A stretch of 64,000 nucleotides of DNA. Source: Armillaria gallica. Its lineage: Eukaryota > Basidiomycota > Agaricomycetes > Agaricales > Physalacriaceae. The notes under the pieces were generated by a model that was not told the DNA's origin, did no database searches, and saw only the letters and a list, made by a program, of their open reading frames with translations. The stretch covers positions 1,736,001-1,800,000 of the forward strand of contig JBANDB010000010.1 in assembly GCA_037576215.1 (NCBI GenBank), given 5' to 3'. A program made the translations under genes and the position numbers. Numbering within the stretch: position 1 is the stretch's first letter; the number at the start of each line of letters is the position of its first letter. Shown one piece after another: positions 1 through 9,817 of the stretch.

Positions 1-215
1 CCTGTTTGACGCCAGATCACCGGCCCTAAACGTCTACATGTCTGCGGGTTGCGTGATGAAAAATAAGGACAATCGAGTCCAAGGTGGTACATACATATTT
101 TGTCTTGCACAGTAGTCTTTGTCCATGAATTCCTTTTATGATCCATTCGGTTTCACTGCCCTTACACTCGACCTTCATCTCCTCGATAGCGCGTGCCTAG
201 TAAAAAATTTCACAG

Positions 216-2282
216 ATGCCAGCCGCGAATCGTATATCACGCTTCCCACCGTTCTCGGCGTATTCTAGCGATCGCGCAGACAAGAATTTGTTCGACTGTA
301 TCGAACAGACACTCAAAGAATTGGATAAATCGATGGAGAGCCACTGGATAGGACCTATGCCACCCGAAGAATTTATTTCGACCTTACCTTCTAACACGGA
401 ATCAAGCCCAGAATTATCGGGGATTTTTGATTCCTTGCCTCAAGAGTTCGCAGATATTCAGGATCTGCAGCGTTTATTTGTGAGCCACACCCCCGACACG
501 ATGATTAGCGACCACTTACACGGGTATCTATCAGCTTAGCCTGCTCTCTCCCCTTTTTCGAAGCACAGGGAACCGTGGCCACGTCGATCTAATCGATCAG
601 TCCAACAACCGGCACTTGAACTGGAACTTTGATGTCGCTAAAGAAGAACCGTTCAACGATCCGCCTGCCCTTAACGCTAGCCAACAATACCCATGGATCG
701 TCGACACCCTACCTGCCACCTCCACTCGCGGTCGAATGATTGAGCATGCTAGAGACCTATACGCTAGTCAACGCAGATCTCATCTCTATTCTATTCTCAT
801 AGGCCAAACATGCGCCCGGTTCCTCCGCTGGGACCGTGGCACGGTTCTCGTTTCGCGTTCGTTTCCCTATCGTCAACAACCGTATCTCCTAATCGCGTTC
901 CTGTCACGTTTCGCTGAGCTCTCCCCTGCAGAGATGGGATACGACAATACCACGTCCTTGGCTTCTGCGGAAGAGAAGACCTTGGCTTGTGGTGCTCTTA
1001 AAGACTATCTCGACCCCTTCCGTCCTTGCCAGTTCTTCAAAATACATGTCCCTGATACACTAGGTCCCGGTTGCGATGTCATAATTGGACCACCGATCGC
1101 TGAGGCCACCACTGTTGTGGGCCGGTGTACGACTGGTTTTCCTGCGTATAATGTGGTCACGCGCCAAGTAGAGTTCCTCAAAGACGGTTGGCGCGATGAA
1201 ACCATGCACGGCAAGGAGTCTGAGTTCCTAAGAACCCTGAACGACAATGGTGTCCGTTACGTTCCTACGCTGACATGCGGCGGGGATGTCCCAGGGCAAG
1301 TTACCACGAACCACGTTTACGCGGAGGCCCTTTGGAATTGTGGGAGTACTTCGGTATGCGTCCGACGACGGCAAAGGAATCTCACGAAAGAGATTGGCAA
1401 GAATTTGTCAACATTCCAATTTGGGAAACATCTCTTGCAGCTAACGCTCAACGCTTTTGTTGGTGAGCATTGATTCTGTACGCTGATCAGCAAATGTATA
1501 TGCTGACATCGTGACAATAAGCTCACCGCGACGCCTTTGAGAAATGTGGACTGCTACATCGGGATGTTAGTGGTGGTAACATTCTGATACTATCCAACGG
1601 CGAGGGGATGCTGAATGACTGGGACCTTGCCATCCACATGGATGAATGTCAAACAGATCGGCGTCAACTAGTGCGAACAGTGAGCATTCAGACCATCCCG
1701 TATCGGTACCTTCGTTAATGACACAGCCCTCAGGGCACCTGGCGCTACACGTCCACAAGACTTTTAAACTGCCCTAGCAAGATCAACGAATTACAGGACG
1801 ACTTGGAGTCCTTCATACATGTTGTCATGTATCACAGCCTCCGCTACGTCCGCCACAACAAAGTCGACAGCCTGCCTGGTATATTGTACGAGATATACGA
1901 TTCGGTTCAGACGCACAATGGCGAGGCTCAAGGAGGGTTCGGAAAGCGACGGTTTTTCGCTTCCGGTGGTGTCGAGGTGTTAGGGCCAGATTTTGCGTTC
2001 TCGAAGTGCCATGCCCTCAATGGGTGGTTTGTACGTGCCATGGACCTTGCATGGAGATGGACCTCCTATGCTGACGGTAAGGGGACGCCGTTACCCGAGG
2101 AGATGCAGACCCATCAAGGTCTCTTTGACGTGTGGGATGAAATTTTGCGGGGCGCAGATTGGCCAGACGTGGATCATGCACCATATGATCAGTCGGGGAG
2201 GATGGCCGCACTATCTCCGTCGAGCAGAAATGCTACGTGCAAGCGAACGAAACCGCAAAAACGATTGGTCTCGATGCCATAG
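216..2282 (+). CDS. FunK1-type fungal protein kinase, four exons, intact
   Basis: Exons 216-479, 535-1462, 1522-1679 and 1734-2282 keep frame throughout and give 632 residues. The introns (480-534, 1463-1521, 1680-1733) start with GTGAGC and end with AG. Family signatures seen: [10 protein letters not shown] near the start of the domain, then the catalytic-loop motif [10 protein letters not shown], then LNDWDLA (metal-binding Asp), then RTGTW exactly across the third intron, then [18 protein letters not shown]. This order is that of the FunK1 kinase family expanded in mushrooms; such proteins are predicted kinases whose substrates are mostly unknown. The catalytic Asp, Asn and DWD are all present, so it could be active. 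The first exon resembles nothing I recognise and its ATG is the first in frame. The last about 30 residues are low-complexity and basic. Its 3' end is duplicated downstream at 2680-2822. The family call is secure; the substrate is unknown. Confidence 0.88.
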
Positions 2283-2535
2283 AGGCACTGAAAGCTTCGT
2301 CTTGTGGTCGTAAACTTTCTGCTCTCCTCTTCTACCATGAGACACAATCGATGTGTATCAATCTATGGAATCTGAGGCGCTAAAATGTTTGATATTAATA
2401 GATCTTGTACGACGGACTAGCTCCACGTAAGAGTACAGATCAGGAATTGCCGATGGTTTGTAGATGTCCGTAAATAAACGAAGTCCCCTTGAAGAACCCG
2501 AAACATCTGTCGCAGAGATCACTGAGTATTCGTAC

Positions 2536-2667
2536 AAGGTCACTAAGGGCACACACCTAATTATGGGAGAGAGACAACCTAGCTGCCCTGGTCTGAGTCT
2601 CGATATCAACGTACTTTCATTTCATCGGGCGGAAATATCTGGCCTTTCCCGCATCGCCTGGCCAGAA
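2536..2667 (-). pseudogene. Remnant of the 3' end of the neighbouring membrane-protein gene
   Basis: Read on the minus strand, this stretch matches the last part of the membrane-protein gene at 3233-3748 and its 3' flank, with many substitutions and no open frame. It lies between two copies of the FunK1 3' end, so it came from duplication of a convergent FunK1/membrane-protein gene junction. Confidence 0.6.
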
Positions 2668-2679
2668 ACAGTTCGCGGG

Positions 2680-2822
2680 GCGTGGAATGGTCTGACGGGG
2701 ACCATGCACTATATGATCAGTCGGGGAGGAACACCGAAATGATCCTGCCGAGCCGGAATGCGAAACTTGCAGGCAAGCGAAGAAAGACGAAGGCGGAAAA
2801 CGGATTGATCTCCATGCCTTAG
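2680..2822 (+). pseudogene. Duplicated C-terminal piece of the FunK1 kinase exon
   Basis: Homologous to about 2140-2282 of the kinase gene. Both copies read DHA-x-YDQSGR, end in SMP and then stop (here at 2820-2822), so the reading frame of the tail survived the duplication. No kinase catalytic part is attached, so this is a gene fragment and not a second kinase. Confidence 0.65.
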
Positions 2823-3232
2823 AGGCTTTATGTGCTTTCACACCACAAGTAGAATCAGCCATACTGAAATGAGCAGTGACTACAAACCCCGACTGCAAAG
2901 TGGTCCAAAGATCGGGAAAATAGCAGGCTCGTCTTCCAGCACATCTGAAATTCTGCGAGCTAGCCCCGTCGCGAGAGAAAGCTTTCTGCCTCACTAGGTG
3001 TACATAACGACCGTGTGTCAATCTGTCGTTCCTGTGGCAGTGAAAATGTATGAAATAGTCGATCTAGGACGACGGACTAGAACCTCCACGCGGAGTACAG
3101 AGCAGTTAACGACGGCTTGTAGATGTCCAGATATTGTACAGTGTTAAGAATAAACAATAGTCCCCTTATGAGCCCAAAATTTCTGTTACAGGATTCAGTG
3201 AATATCCGTATGAGGCCACCAAGGGCACGCAC

Positions 3233-3748
3233 CTAATTGTAAGAGAAAGACAGCCTATCTGCCCTGGTCTCGATATCAACGTATTCCCATTTCTTTTGCG
3301 TGGAGATATCCAGTCTCTCCCGCGTCGCCCGCCCAGCAACAGCAAACATAGCTACCATTTCGCAGAAACAGGCCACTGCCTCCGCTACACCTTTCCAAAA
3401 CTCCGTAGACGAGTCCACCGTCCCTGTCAATTCTTCCGCGATGGTATGCATGGCTGTCACTCCCAGAGGGACAACCCAAAGGACGGCAAGCACGAAACCG
3501 GAGATGATGGCTGCCTTGCGCGAGTAGGTGGGGAACGTAGATTTTCGTGAATTCCTGACTTCAATGACGATGACAGTGGTATGGTATGCGTAGGTCGCGG
3601 CGACGGCGACAAATGTTAGATAGTCGGACTGCGCGCCGTATTCGTTGAGCACGGAGAACACCAAACATATAGTTGTAATGGATAAGGATATAGAGGTGAG
3701 GAATCGCAGGAAGGGGGAGAACGTTGAAGGCAGGCTGAAGGACACCAT
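3233..3748 (-). CDS. Small multi-pass membrane protein, function unknown
   Basis: A single exon of 171 residues. The ATG at 3746-3748 is the first in frame; the frame is open a little further upstream without a start codon. Four hydrophobic segments are visible: one near the N-terminus (ISLSITTICLVF), a second around TFVAVAATYAY, a third (AIISGFVLAVLWVVPLGV) and a fourth (VACFCEMVAMFAVAG). They are followed by a polar tail rich in Arg, Lys, Asp and Glu. The topology resembles MARVEL-like four-helix proteins of basidiomycetes, but I see no diagnostic motif and do not assign a family. It is convergent with the FunK1 kinase. A decayed copy of its 3' end sits at 2536-2667. Confidence 0.65.
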   Translation of the reverse strand: MVSFSLPSTFSPFLRFLTSISLSITTICLVFSVLNEYGAQSDYLTFVAVAATYAYHTTVIVIEVRNSRKSTFPTYSRKAAIISGFVLAVLWVVPLGVTAMHTIAEELTGTVDSSTEFWKGVAEAVACFCEMVAMFAVAGRATRERLDISTQKKWEYVDIETRADRLSFSYN

Positions 3749-5337
3749 GGTGGTACTGGAATGAGTTTTCAACGTCGTCGGTTAATTCTAGATTCCAAAA
3801 CGCAAGGCTATGTCAGAGATGCCCTGAAAAAAAGTCAAAGGGCGCTTAGCGACAGAATAGACGCCTTACCCTTTGTTGTGGTTAGCCGCTGGCTACACTT
3901 GAACTACAAAAACGTCGTGGTTCAATAATAACGGCAAGAGCAGCATAAAAACGAAATGCTGGGCGGTAGCAATTCTGTCCGCAGCGAGAGTCCGATGTCA
4001 CTCGGATAGTGCCTAGCCGATGGTCGGCCCCGGAGCGGATGCGCTCGAAAAGGGTCGCAGTAATCGTCAACCCCGTCATCATTAATATTCTGTCCAAACC
4101 ATTCACTTCGACCAGCTGCCTTGAAGCAGGGGAAGTACTGGCAGATAAAAGTCGTAAGAGAGCACCTGGGGGGAAACAAGCATCAAGGTATCAGGAGATT
4201 TTTTTAGTCTAATTTCTACTGTGACATAGAATCATCTTGCAATTGAGATACATGAACTCCGCTCGAGATGCATATCCTGGATCTGCCAACTGCCATCTTG
4301 TGAATGTTCTTGTTCGTTTGTTGAGCAGCGGGCGTACATTGGCCTGATTGTTAGGATTTTGAAATGATCTCGGCGCCGGGGGGAAGGGGAAAGAGTGCTG
4401 CTACGTACGTTGCCGTATTGCATTTCTGGAAGTTTTTGGAAGGAAATGAAAAAGTACTACCGATATTAAGTGGGTCTTAAGCTGTATCAGACAAGCAGGA
4501 CACCAACTTCTGATTGCCAAGAGAGGAACAGTGTATCAACGCGCAGATGATTCGAGACCATCGACGCGAAAGATATCCCAGCTCTTCAAATATTTTGAGG
4601 AGTTTATTTCCCAAACTGGAGGTATGCTAGTTACCCTTGATGGGCTAAACAATTTTGTCTGGCTCGGAAGATTGAATCGCGAGGAATTGGGAAATCATTG
4701 TACCAATCGATGGTAATGGCAGCTGAGAAATAAGCGCGTGGTACTACCAGCCGGGCGGGCGGGCGCAAGTCATGTACGGGTACTAGATACTCTTAGATAC
4801 TTAAGGACAGCACGCATCGCATGATCTTCAATGGTGGTCCAAAGACTCGAGAGGGACGTTTCAAGGCCCCCTTCGGTATGAATTTTCAGGATGCTTACTC
4901 AATGCTTGATTCAGATACATACCTTTAGCTGTCTTCATTCCTTAGAAGGCGACTGTAGAGGCAGATATCCTCCTAGCGGAGAATGTCCAAGTGATTTCTT
5001 GCTCAGGTATGCCGAATGCAAATGAGACGGACATCAGAAAGGGTACCGAGAAAGACAATCAATTCATCCAGATATCGGGGTGAGAAAGGCTACCGGAAGG
5101 GACAAAAAGCCAGGACTTGGAGTGTAGACCTTCGGAAAGCAAAAACATGACGATATCGAAGAAAAGGAAGTTTCGTTGAGCTTAAAAGATTGAAGGGGAT
5201 ACCTCCTTGATTATGATTTTGTGCGTGAATAGAAACTCATACACTACCAGAGCCAGTTGAGTCGGTAAAGGTTGCAATGAAAATGTCCTTCTGATTTTTC
5301 ATTGAGTCAAGTTTACGGACACTTCAGGCCGTACTAC
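3749..5337. other. Intergenic, no gene recognised
   Basis: Only short open frames of up to about 85 codons, overlapping on both strands, with no domain, splice-consistent model or RNA gene that I can support. Confidence 0.5.
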
Positions 5338-5700
5338 TTACCCTGAGCAGTAGTGATAGTACAGTGGGCCTAAGGTACAATGACATCTCCAGAATGAGTT
5401 ATCGTAAGGGCTTTGAACCGTACGGCACTCTGGAACGAGGCTAGTAAGAAGTAATATGCCTCGCCTCCGTACGACTGGGTAAGCAATATACCGTGGGTCC
5501 TTAGCGCCAGCCCAGATTGAGTCCAGATTCTTCTGAACAGCGTCAACTTCGGTAACAGAATGCGACCACGTAGTATCGAGTGCCACAAAAATTATTGCCG
5601 CGAAATTGCCGGCAGAGACAACGTAAGTTGCGTGGACGTATTTTTGGAAGGTTTTGTCCGAGCTTCTCTGATGATGAACGTAAGGGTACCTTGCAATAAT
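5338..5700 (-). other. Orphan coding-like exon, unidentified
   Basis: On the minus strand one frame stays open from about 5709 to 5338 and reads like protein (segments such as KTFQKYVHATYVVSAGNF and DAVQKNLDSIWAGAKDP). An overlapping frame at 5370-5588 also looks protein-like at its end (FLLASFQSAVRFKALTI), which suggests a frameshift or a missed splice near 5470. I found no in-frame ATG upstream and no connecting exon. It may be a decayed gene or one exon of a gene I could not assemble. I do not recognise the family. Confidence 0.25.
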
Positions 5701-5952
5701 CGTTCAAATTTAGTAACCGACCATTGAACGCTTGCCGTCGCGCTTATTTTTCTGTTTCGTCCGACATGTCGAGATCGCGGACGGGATGTGGATCAAATCC
5801 AAGCAATATGCGGCACCGCGTGACCTCCCGTGACTCGTGACGGCCCGATTAAGAAGGTCAAGAACGATTCGGTCCAGGTGATCCATTCTCTCTTACCAAC
5901 ACCACCATCTCTTCTTCCTGCACTATCCATTCTTTGTATTTTCCCTCTTTGA

Positions 5953-8072
5953 ATGTCAACTGCAGCCTTTCCAACCTCATATTCATTACTTGACAGATTT
6001 TTCTCAAGTGTACAAACGCAGGAACCGGATCTTGAAGGCCCACGGCAGCGGCCCAGGATTGTAACAGACGACTCAGATGCAACGCTGTCTGCGGAACAAA
6101 GGATATCGGCTGAGCTGTTGTCGGAGGATGCTGAGAGTGAAGAGATGACCTGCTCAACGCGAATCCAACACACTCAGGCGGCATCATGTCCCAGCGAGGT
6201 CATAGCGTCGCCTGCATCGATGTTTCTGTCCGCCTTTAGTCCTACACCCTCAGTCGGTGGTGACGAAGTCGTGGCTGGTTACACGCTTGGCAAGATTATC
6301 GGTTATGGTGGATTCTCCACGATACGCAGGGCTTATTCCACGTCAGGTGGTGCTGTTGCCGTCAAGATTGTCCGTCATTCAGATCTGCTCGGTCAAGGCA
6401 AAGTGCCACTGGCCCGGAAGCGTCTCGAACATGAAGCTGAAGTCTGGGCGTCGCTCAGCCATGAGCACATCTTACCTCTCTTCTCTACGGCGCATAAACC
6501 CACTGCTGATTACTTCTTCATGCTCTACTGCCCCGACGGCACTCTTTTCGACATACTCAAGCGAGAAGGGACTCTACCGCAGGATGAAGCAGGTATGATG
6601 TTCAGACAAGTGGTCAGAGGACTGAGATATTTGCATGAGGTCGCCATGTACGTTCATCGGGACATGAAGCTCGAAAATGTTTTGGTTGATGACATGGGTA
6701 CGTGCCGCATTGGAGATTTTGGCATGGCAAAGAGGATAGGCGAGGGCGAGAATGCTGTGGAGACGGATGACGAGCACGAGGCATCCAATACGGGCATCCA
6801 CCGGGCTGTGTCGGTGTCCTTGTCGACTCCACCCAAGCGACATCTGAAAGCGGCGCTGCTGGCCCATCATTTGCCAAGACATCGCAACTCGACCACAACT
6901 TCGGCTCAGTTCGCTGAGAAGGTCCATTCGTTCCAGCCAGGCTCGCTACCTTACGCCGCTCCTGAGCTTTTGTCAACTCTTCCTTGCCTCTCTGATCCTT
7001 CTCAGGACATATGGGCCCTCGGTATCATGCTCTTCGCGCTGTTGACAGGAAGGCTCCCCTTTGTGGACTCCTTTGAACCAAGATTACAAATCAAGATCCG
7101 GCACAGTGAGTTTGAAGCATTCCACATGTTTGCTTGGCTGATTGCTCGTTTACAGGTGACATCAACTTTCCATCTGATGTTGGTCGTAGTACGGAGCGAG
7201 TACTTCGGGGATGTCTGGACCGAAACGTCTCATCGCGCTGGACAATTGCCATGGTGGATGAGGTCGCGTGGGGTGTAGGAGGAGGAAGCGAAGGTGACGA
7301 TATTGCACCTCCTGAGATTGACGATGACGTTTCAGCTCACCGTTCTTCTCCAACTACCCCTCAATCCCACTCGCGGCCCCGCAGCGCCGACGTCCCGGAT
7401 TGGGAGCAGGAGGAGGGGCCGACGAGACCGTCCATGAGCACGGCTGCTAGGCGGTCTACATCTCGTGCCCGACGCTCGTTATCTCGCGCACCAGTGCTAA
7501 CGGATATGGGGAGCATGGAACGGAGCATCTCACGACATGCAGTCCCTGGGCTTGACTCCTCCATTATAAGCCTGCAATCCTCGTCCTCAATAGCGTCTTC
7601 CCCACCGTCATCGGCACCTCACTCTCTTGAACGTGGTCGTGGCCTACAAAAACGATCTCCATTTGTGACATCCGTTTCACGATCCAATAGCCCCTGTATC
7701 CTCCCAACGACTCCTTCTGACTATAATATGCCATCCATGCTGCCTATCAGCGAGCTGGAACGACAACCATCTCGCGGTCGCAAGCATTATACTGACAACG
7801 CGCGCGATCCCTTATTATCACCCACCAGCGAGCTTGATGCTGCTGATGAATGGGATACCCTGGAGCCACGCTCATCTATTGCGAAAGAAGTGTTCCCCGT
7901 ATCCAATGCCAGCAAAAGAGCGGAAAGCTCGCCACCGGCGTCTACCAAATGGGCCGACGTTATTCACACCAAGTTCGAGTCTCCACCAGGCTTGTATGCT
8001 ACGCCTCCACTAGTTATAGCATGTTCGACACCGAATGGTGTTCGGAGCAGAAGTATGGGACCAAGACGCTGA
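5953..8072 (+). CDS. Ser/Thr protein kinase, CAMK-like
   Basis: Exons 5953-7105 and 7156-8072 (50-nt intron, GTGAGT...CAG) give 689 residues. The kinase domain starts near residue 100: glycine loop GYGGFS, VAVKIV with the ATP-binding Lys, catalytic loop HRDMKLEN, DFGMA, then PGSLPYAAPELL and DIWALGIMLFALLTGRLPF. Between DFG and APE there is an insertion of about 80 residues with Ser and His runs, longer than a normal activation segment. The domain closes across the intron with a subdomain XI-like CLDRNVSSRW. The last about 250 residues are Ser/Pro/Arg-rich and probably disordered. All catalytic residues are present. The closest fit is the CAMK/CAMKL group; I cannot give an orthologue. The ATG follows a pyrimidine-rich leader. 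Confidence 0.88.
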
Positions 8073-8490
8073 GACGACGTGGTTATCTCGGTGATGTGTT
8101 TCTCATACTCAACTGTGGATCGTAACCGATGATCGCGCAGGAGATATCTATCTATTCAGCCTCACGGCCCAATTTTTAAAAAAAGTATATTTAATTTATT
8201 TCGAGTATGTATCTTTCTGTGCTTGTACTTTCCTTTTTCTTTCTGCAATTTGGTTACCCCACGCATATTCTGATACGTTATTCGCTCTCTTTTCTCACTC
8301 ATGACCCCAGCTTTCATCGTTATTATATTTTGTACAGTGTAGTGGATGCCCTACTCTACTCCGTAATACCCATACCATGTAATTGTATCATGACCTAACG
8401 ACGTGAATGAATATTTTTGTATTTGCACCATAATTTATTGATTGAGCGCTTTTTGTTCCAACATCCCTCAGGTTCCCGGGGTAGACGCAT
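8073..8490. other. Short region between convergent genes
   Basis: A/T-rich 3' flank of the kinase and of the BTB gene. Several AATAAA-like and TTTGTA-like stretches are present. No gene seen. Confidence 0.5.
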
Positions 8491-9552
8491 TCACTCTTGT
8501 CCTTTCAGCGACACTTCCCACTGGGGAAGATCAAAGTACGAAGGTAAACAGTACCAAAGTTGCTTATAGCTTCTGTCCTCATCGGAGCACCAATCGAGAA
8601 GACAGGGCCTGCAAAAACTATCTTCATCCGAATCGTCAGAATAGTAGCCAGAGAAATCGTCGTCTCTCTCTACCTCCCCATCATGTGGCATGGCATCTAG
8701 GAGTAGGCAATGGACGGTTCCTGGGGACTTTGCAATCTCCTTTATCACACCCAAACGTTTTCTGTAGCACCGCTTGACGTTAAGACACATGGTTGATCCC
8801 CTGCACTCCAGGTAAAGCCAGGACCACGCAACATTGTACGCAGCAACGACGATGTTTTCCCTACCGGCGAGAATGATGGTGAGAATGTCCGGCTTAGCGT
8901 TTGCGATGAGTTCAGTGGTCGGTAGTGTCGAGGCATAGTAATGAGCGGCAAGCAGGATGATGGGTACGTTGTGTTCCCGCCCCATCGTGATGGCGCGTAG
9001 GCTGTGTAAATCGCTGCGCGGGAGTATAAGGTCCGTGTGCTTCCCTAGGTCTGCTGGTTCCGAGGGGTATATCATAGTGAGGTGTTTTATCACGTCGGAA
9101 CGGAGCTGCTGCGCCAGGTAGTTGGTAGACATGCGTAATAGAGATTCGAGGGTATCGTAAGAAATTGGGGTCCCTGCACAGAAGTACCTACCAACAAATA
9201 TCACATTCAACACCAATTTTAAGTGAAAAATAAGGATTGGAGCCACTGACGAGCGAGTGTACAAAGCGTGGAGGAAGTGCGTCAAGTCCTGGGTAGAGTC
9301 CTCCAAATCGATCGTCGTGTCCCCTTTGATGTCTGGTATAGCCAGTCCAGACATATCACGAAAAAACTCTGCATTCAAGGACAGTACGCCTAGATGGACG
9401 CGAAATCCAGTTCGCTGATTGCTGATGAGGATGATACTCCCATCCTCGAACCAGAAAGACGCGTCTCTTTCAAATGAAGACGTAGAAGGTTCATCTGACG
9501 ATGTTTTCTGGCGCTTTGAGGGGCGCGAGGATGGATCATGGTCATAGGACAT
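8491..9552 (-). CDS. BTB/POZ domain protein, copy 1
   Basis: Exons 9251-9552 and 8491-9187, joined over a 63-nt intron (9188-9250), give 332 residues. The intron length is a multiple of three, so the unspliced sequence also looks open; comparison with the paralogue at 13628-14711 shows where it is spliced (TRS|YFCAGTP against TRA|YFYTGKP). The donor is the less usual GTCAGT, identical in both copies. The N-terminus is basic and polar (SKRQKTSSDE), followed by a BTB fold: SFWFEDGSIILI, FRVHLGVLSLNAEFFRDM, LTHFLHALYT. The C-terminal part, ending near CRPCLLDWC, has clustered Cys. Proteins of this kind form large mushroom-specific families; some BTB proteins are Cullin-3 adaptors, but that role is not shown here. 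Confidence 0.85.
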   Translation of the reverse strand: MSYDHDPSSRPSKRQKTSSDEPSTSSFERDASFWFEDGSIILISNQRTGFRVHLGVLSLNAEFFRDMSGLAIPDIKGDTTIDLEDSTQDLTHFLHALYTRSSVAPILIFHLKLVLNVIFVGRYFCAGTPISYDTLESLLRMSTNYLAQQLRSDVIKHLTMIYPSEPADLGKHTDLILPRSDLHSLRAITMGREHNVPIILLAAHYYASTLPTTELIANAKPDILTIILAGRENIVVAAYNVAWSWLYLECRGSTMCLNVKRCYRKRLGVIKEIAKSPGTVHCLLLDAMPHDGEVERDDDFSGYYSDDSDEDSFCRPCLLDWCSDEDRSYKQLWYCLPSYFDLPQWEVSLKGQE

Positions 9553-9817
9553 TATGCAGTGGATGGCGGAAGAGACGAATCCACGGGAGGTCGGTCCGAA
9601 TGCACCGAATGTACAGGAAAAGCATCACACCAATATAGGATCAAGAGAAAGTGCAAGTATTGCAGTATTACAATAACATAGATTTCAGCGTTACAAGTAC
9701 AGCACAACAAGATACATCTCAAACCATCACAACCGCTAGAAAATGATTATGCGGTGCGTTCAGACCATCTCCGCAATCGCCGGACTAAGGAGAACCTATA
9801 AGTTCCAATCCTGGGGT

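Larger units (their letters stand above)
2160..3300. repeat. Imperfect tandem duplication of a convergent gene junction
   Basis: The segment at about 2160-2660 recurs at about 2700-3300: the kinase tail, then the flank with a TTTGTAGATGTCC-like stretch, then the membrane-gene 3' end in reverse. The copies differ by many substitutions and small indels, so the duplication is not recent. The second copy runs straight into the intact membrane-protein gene. Confidence 0.7.

Noticed and set aside
6574..6976. Long antisense frames within the CAMK-like kinase gene
   Set aside because: Shadows of the strongly supported kinase frame on the other strand.
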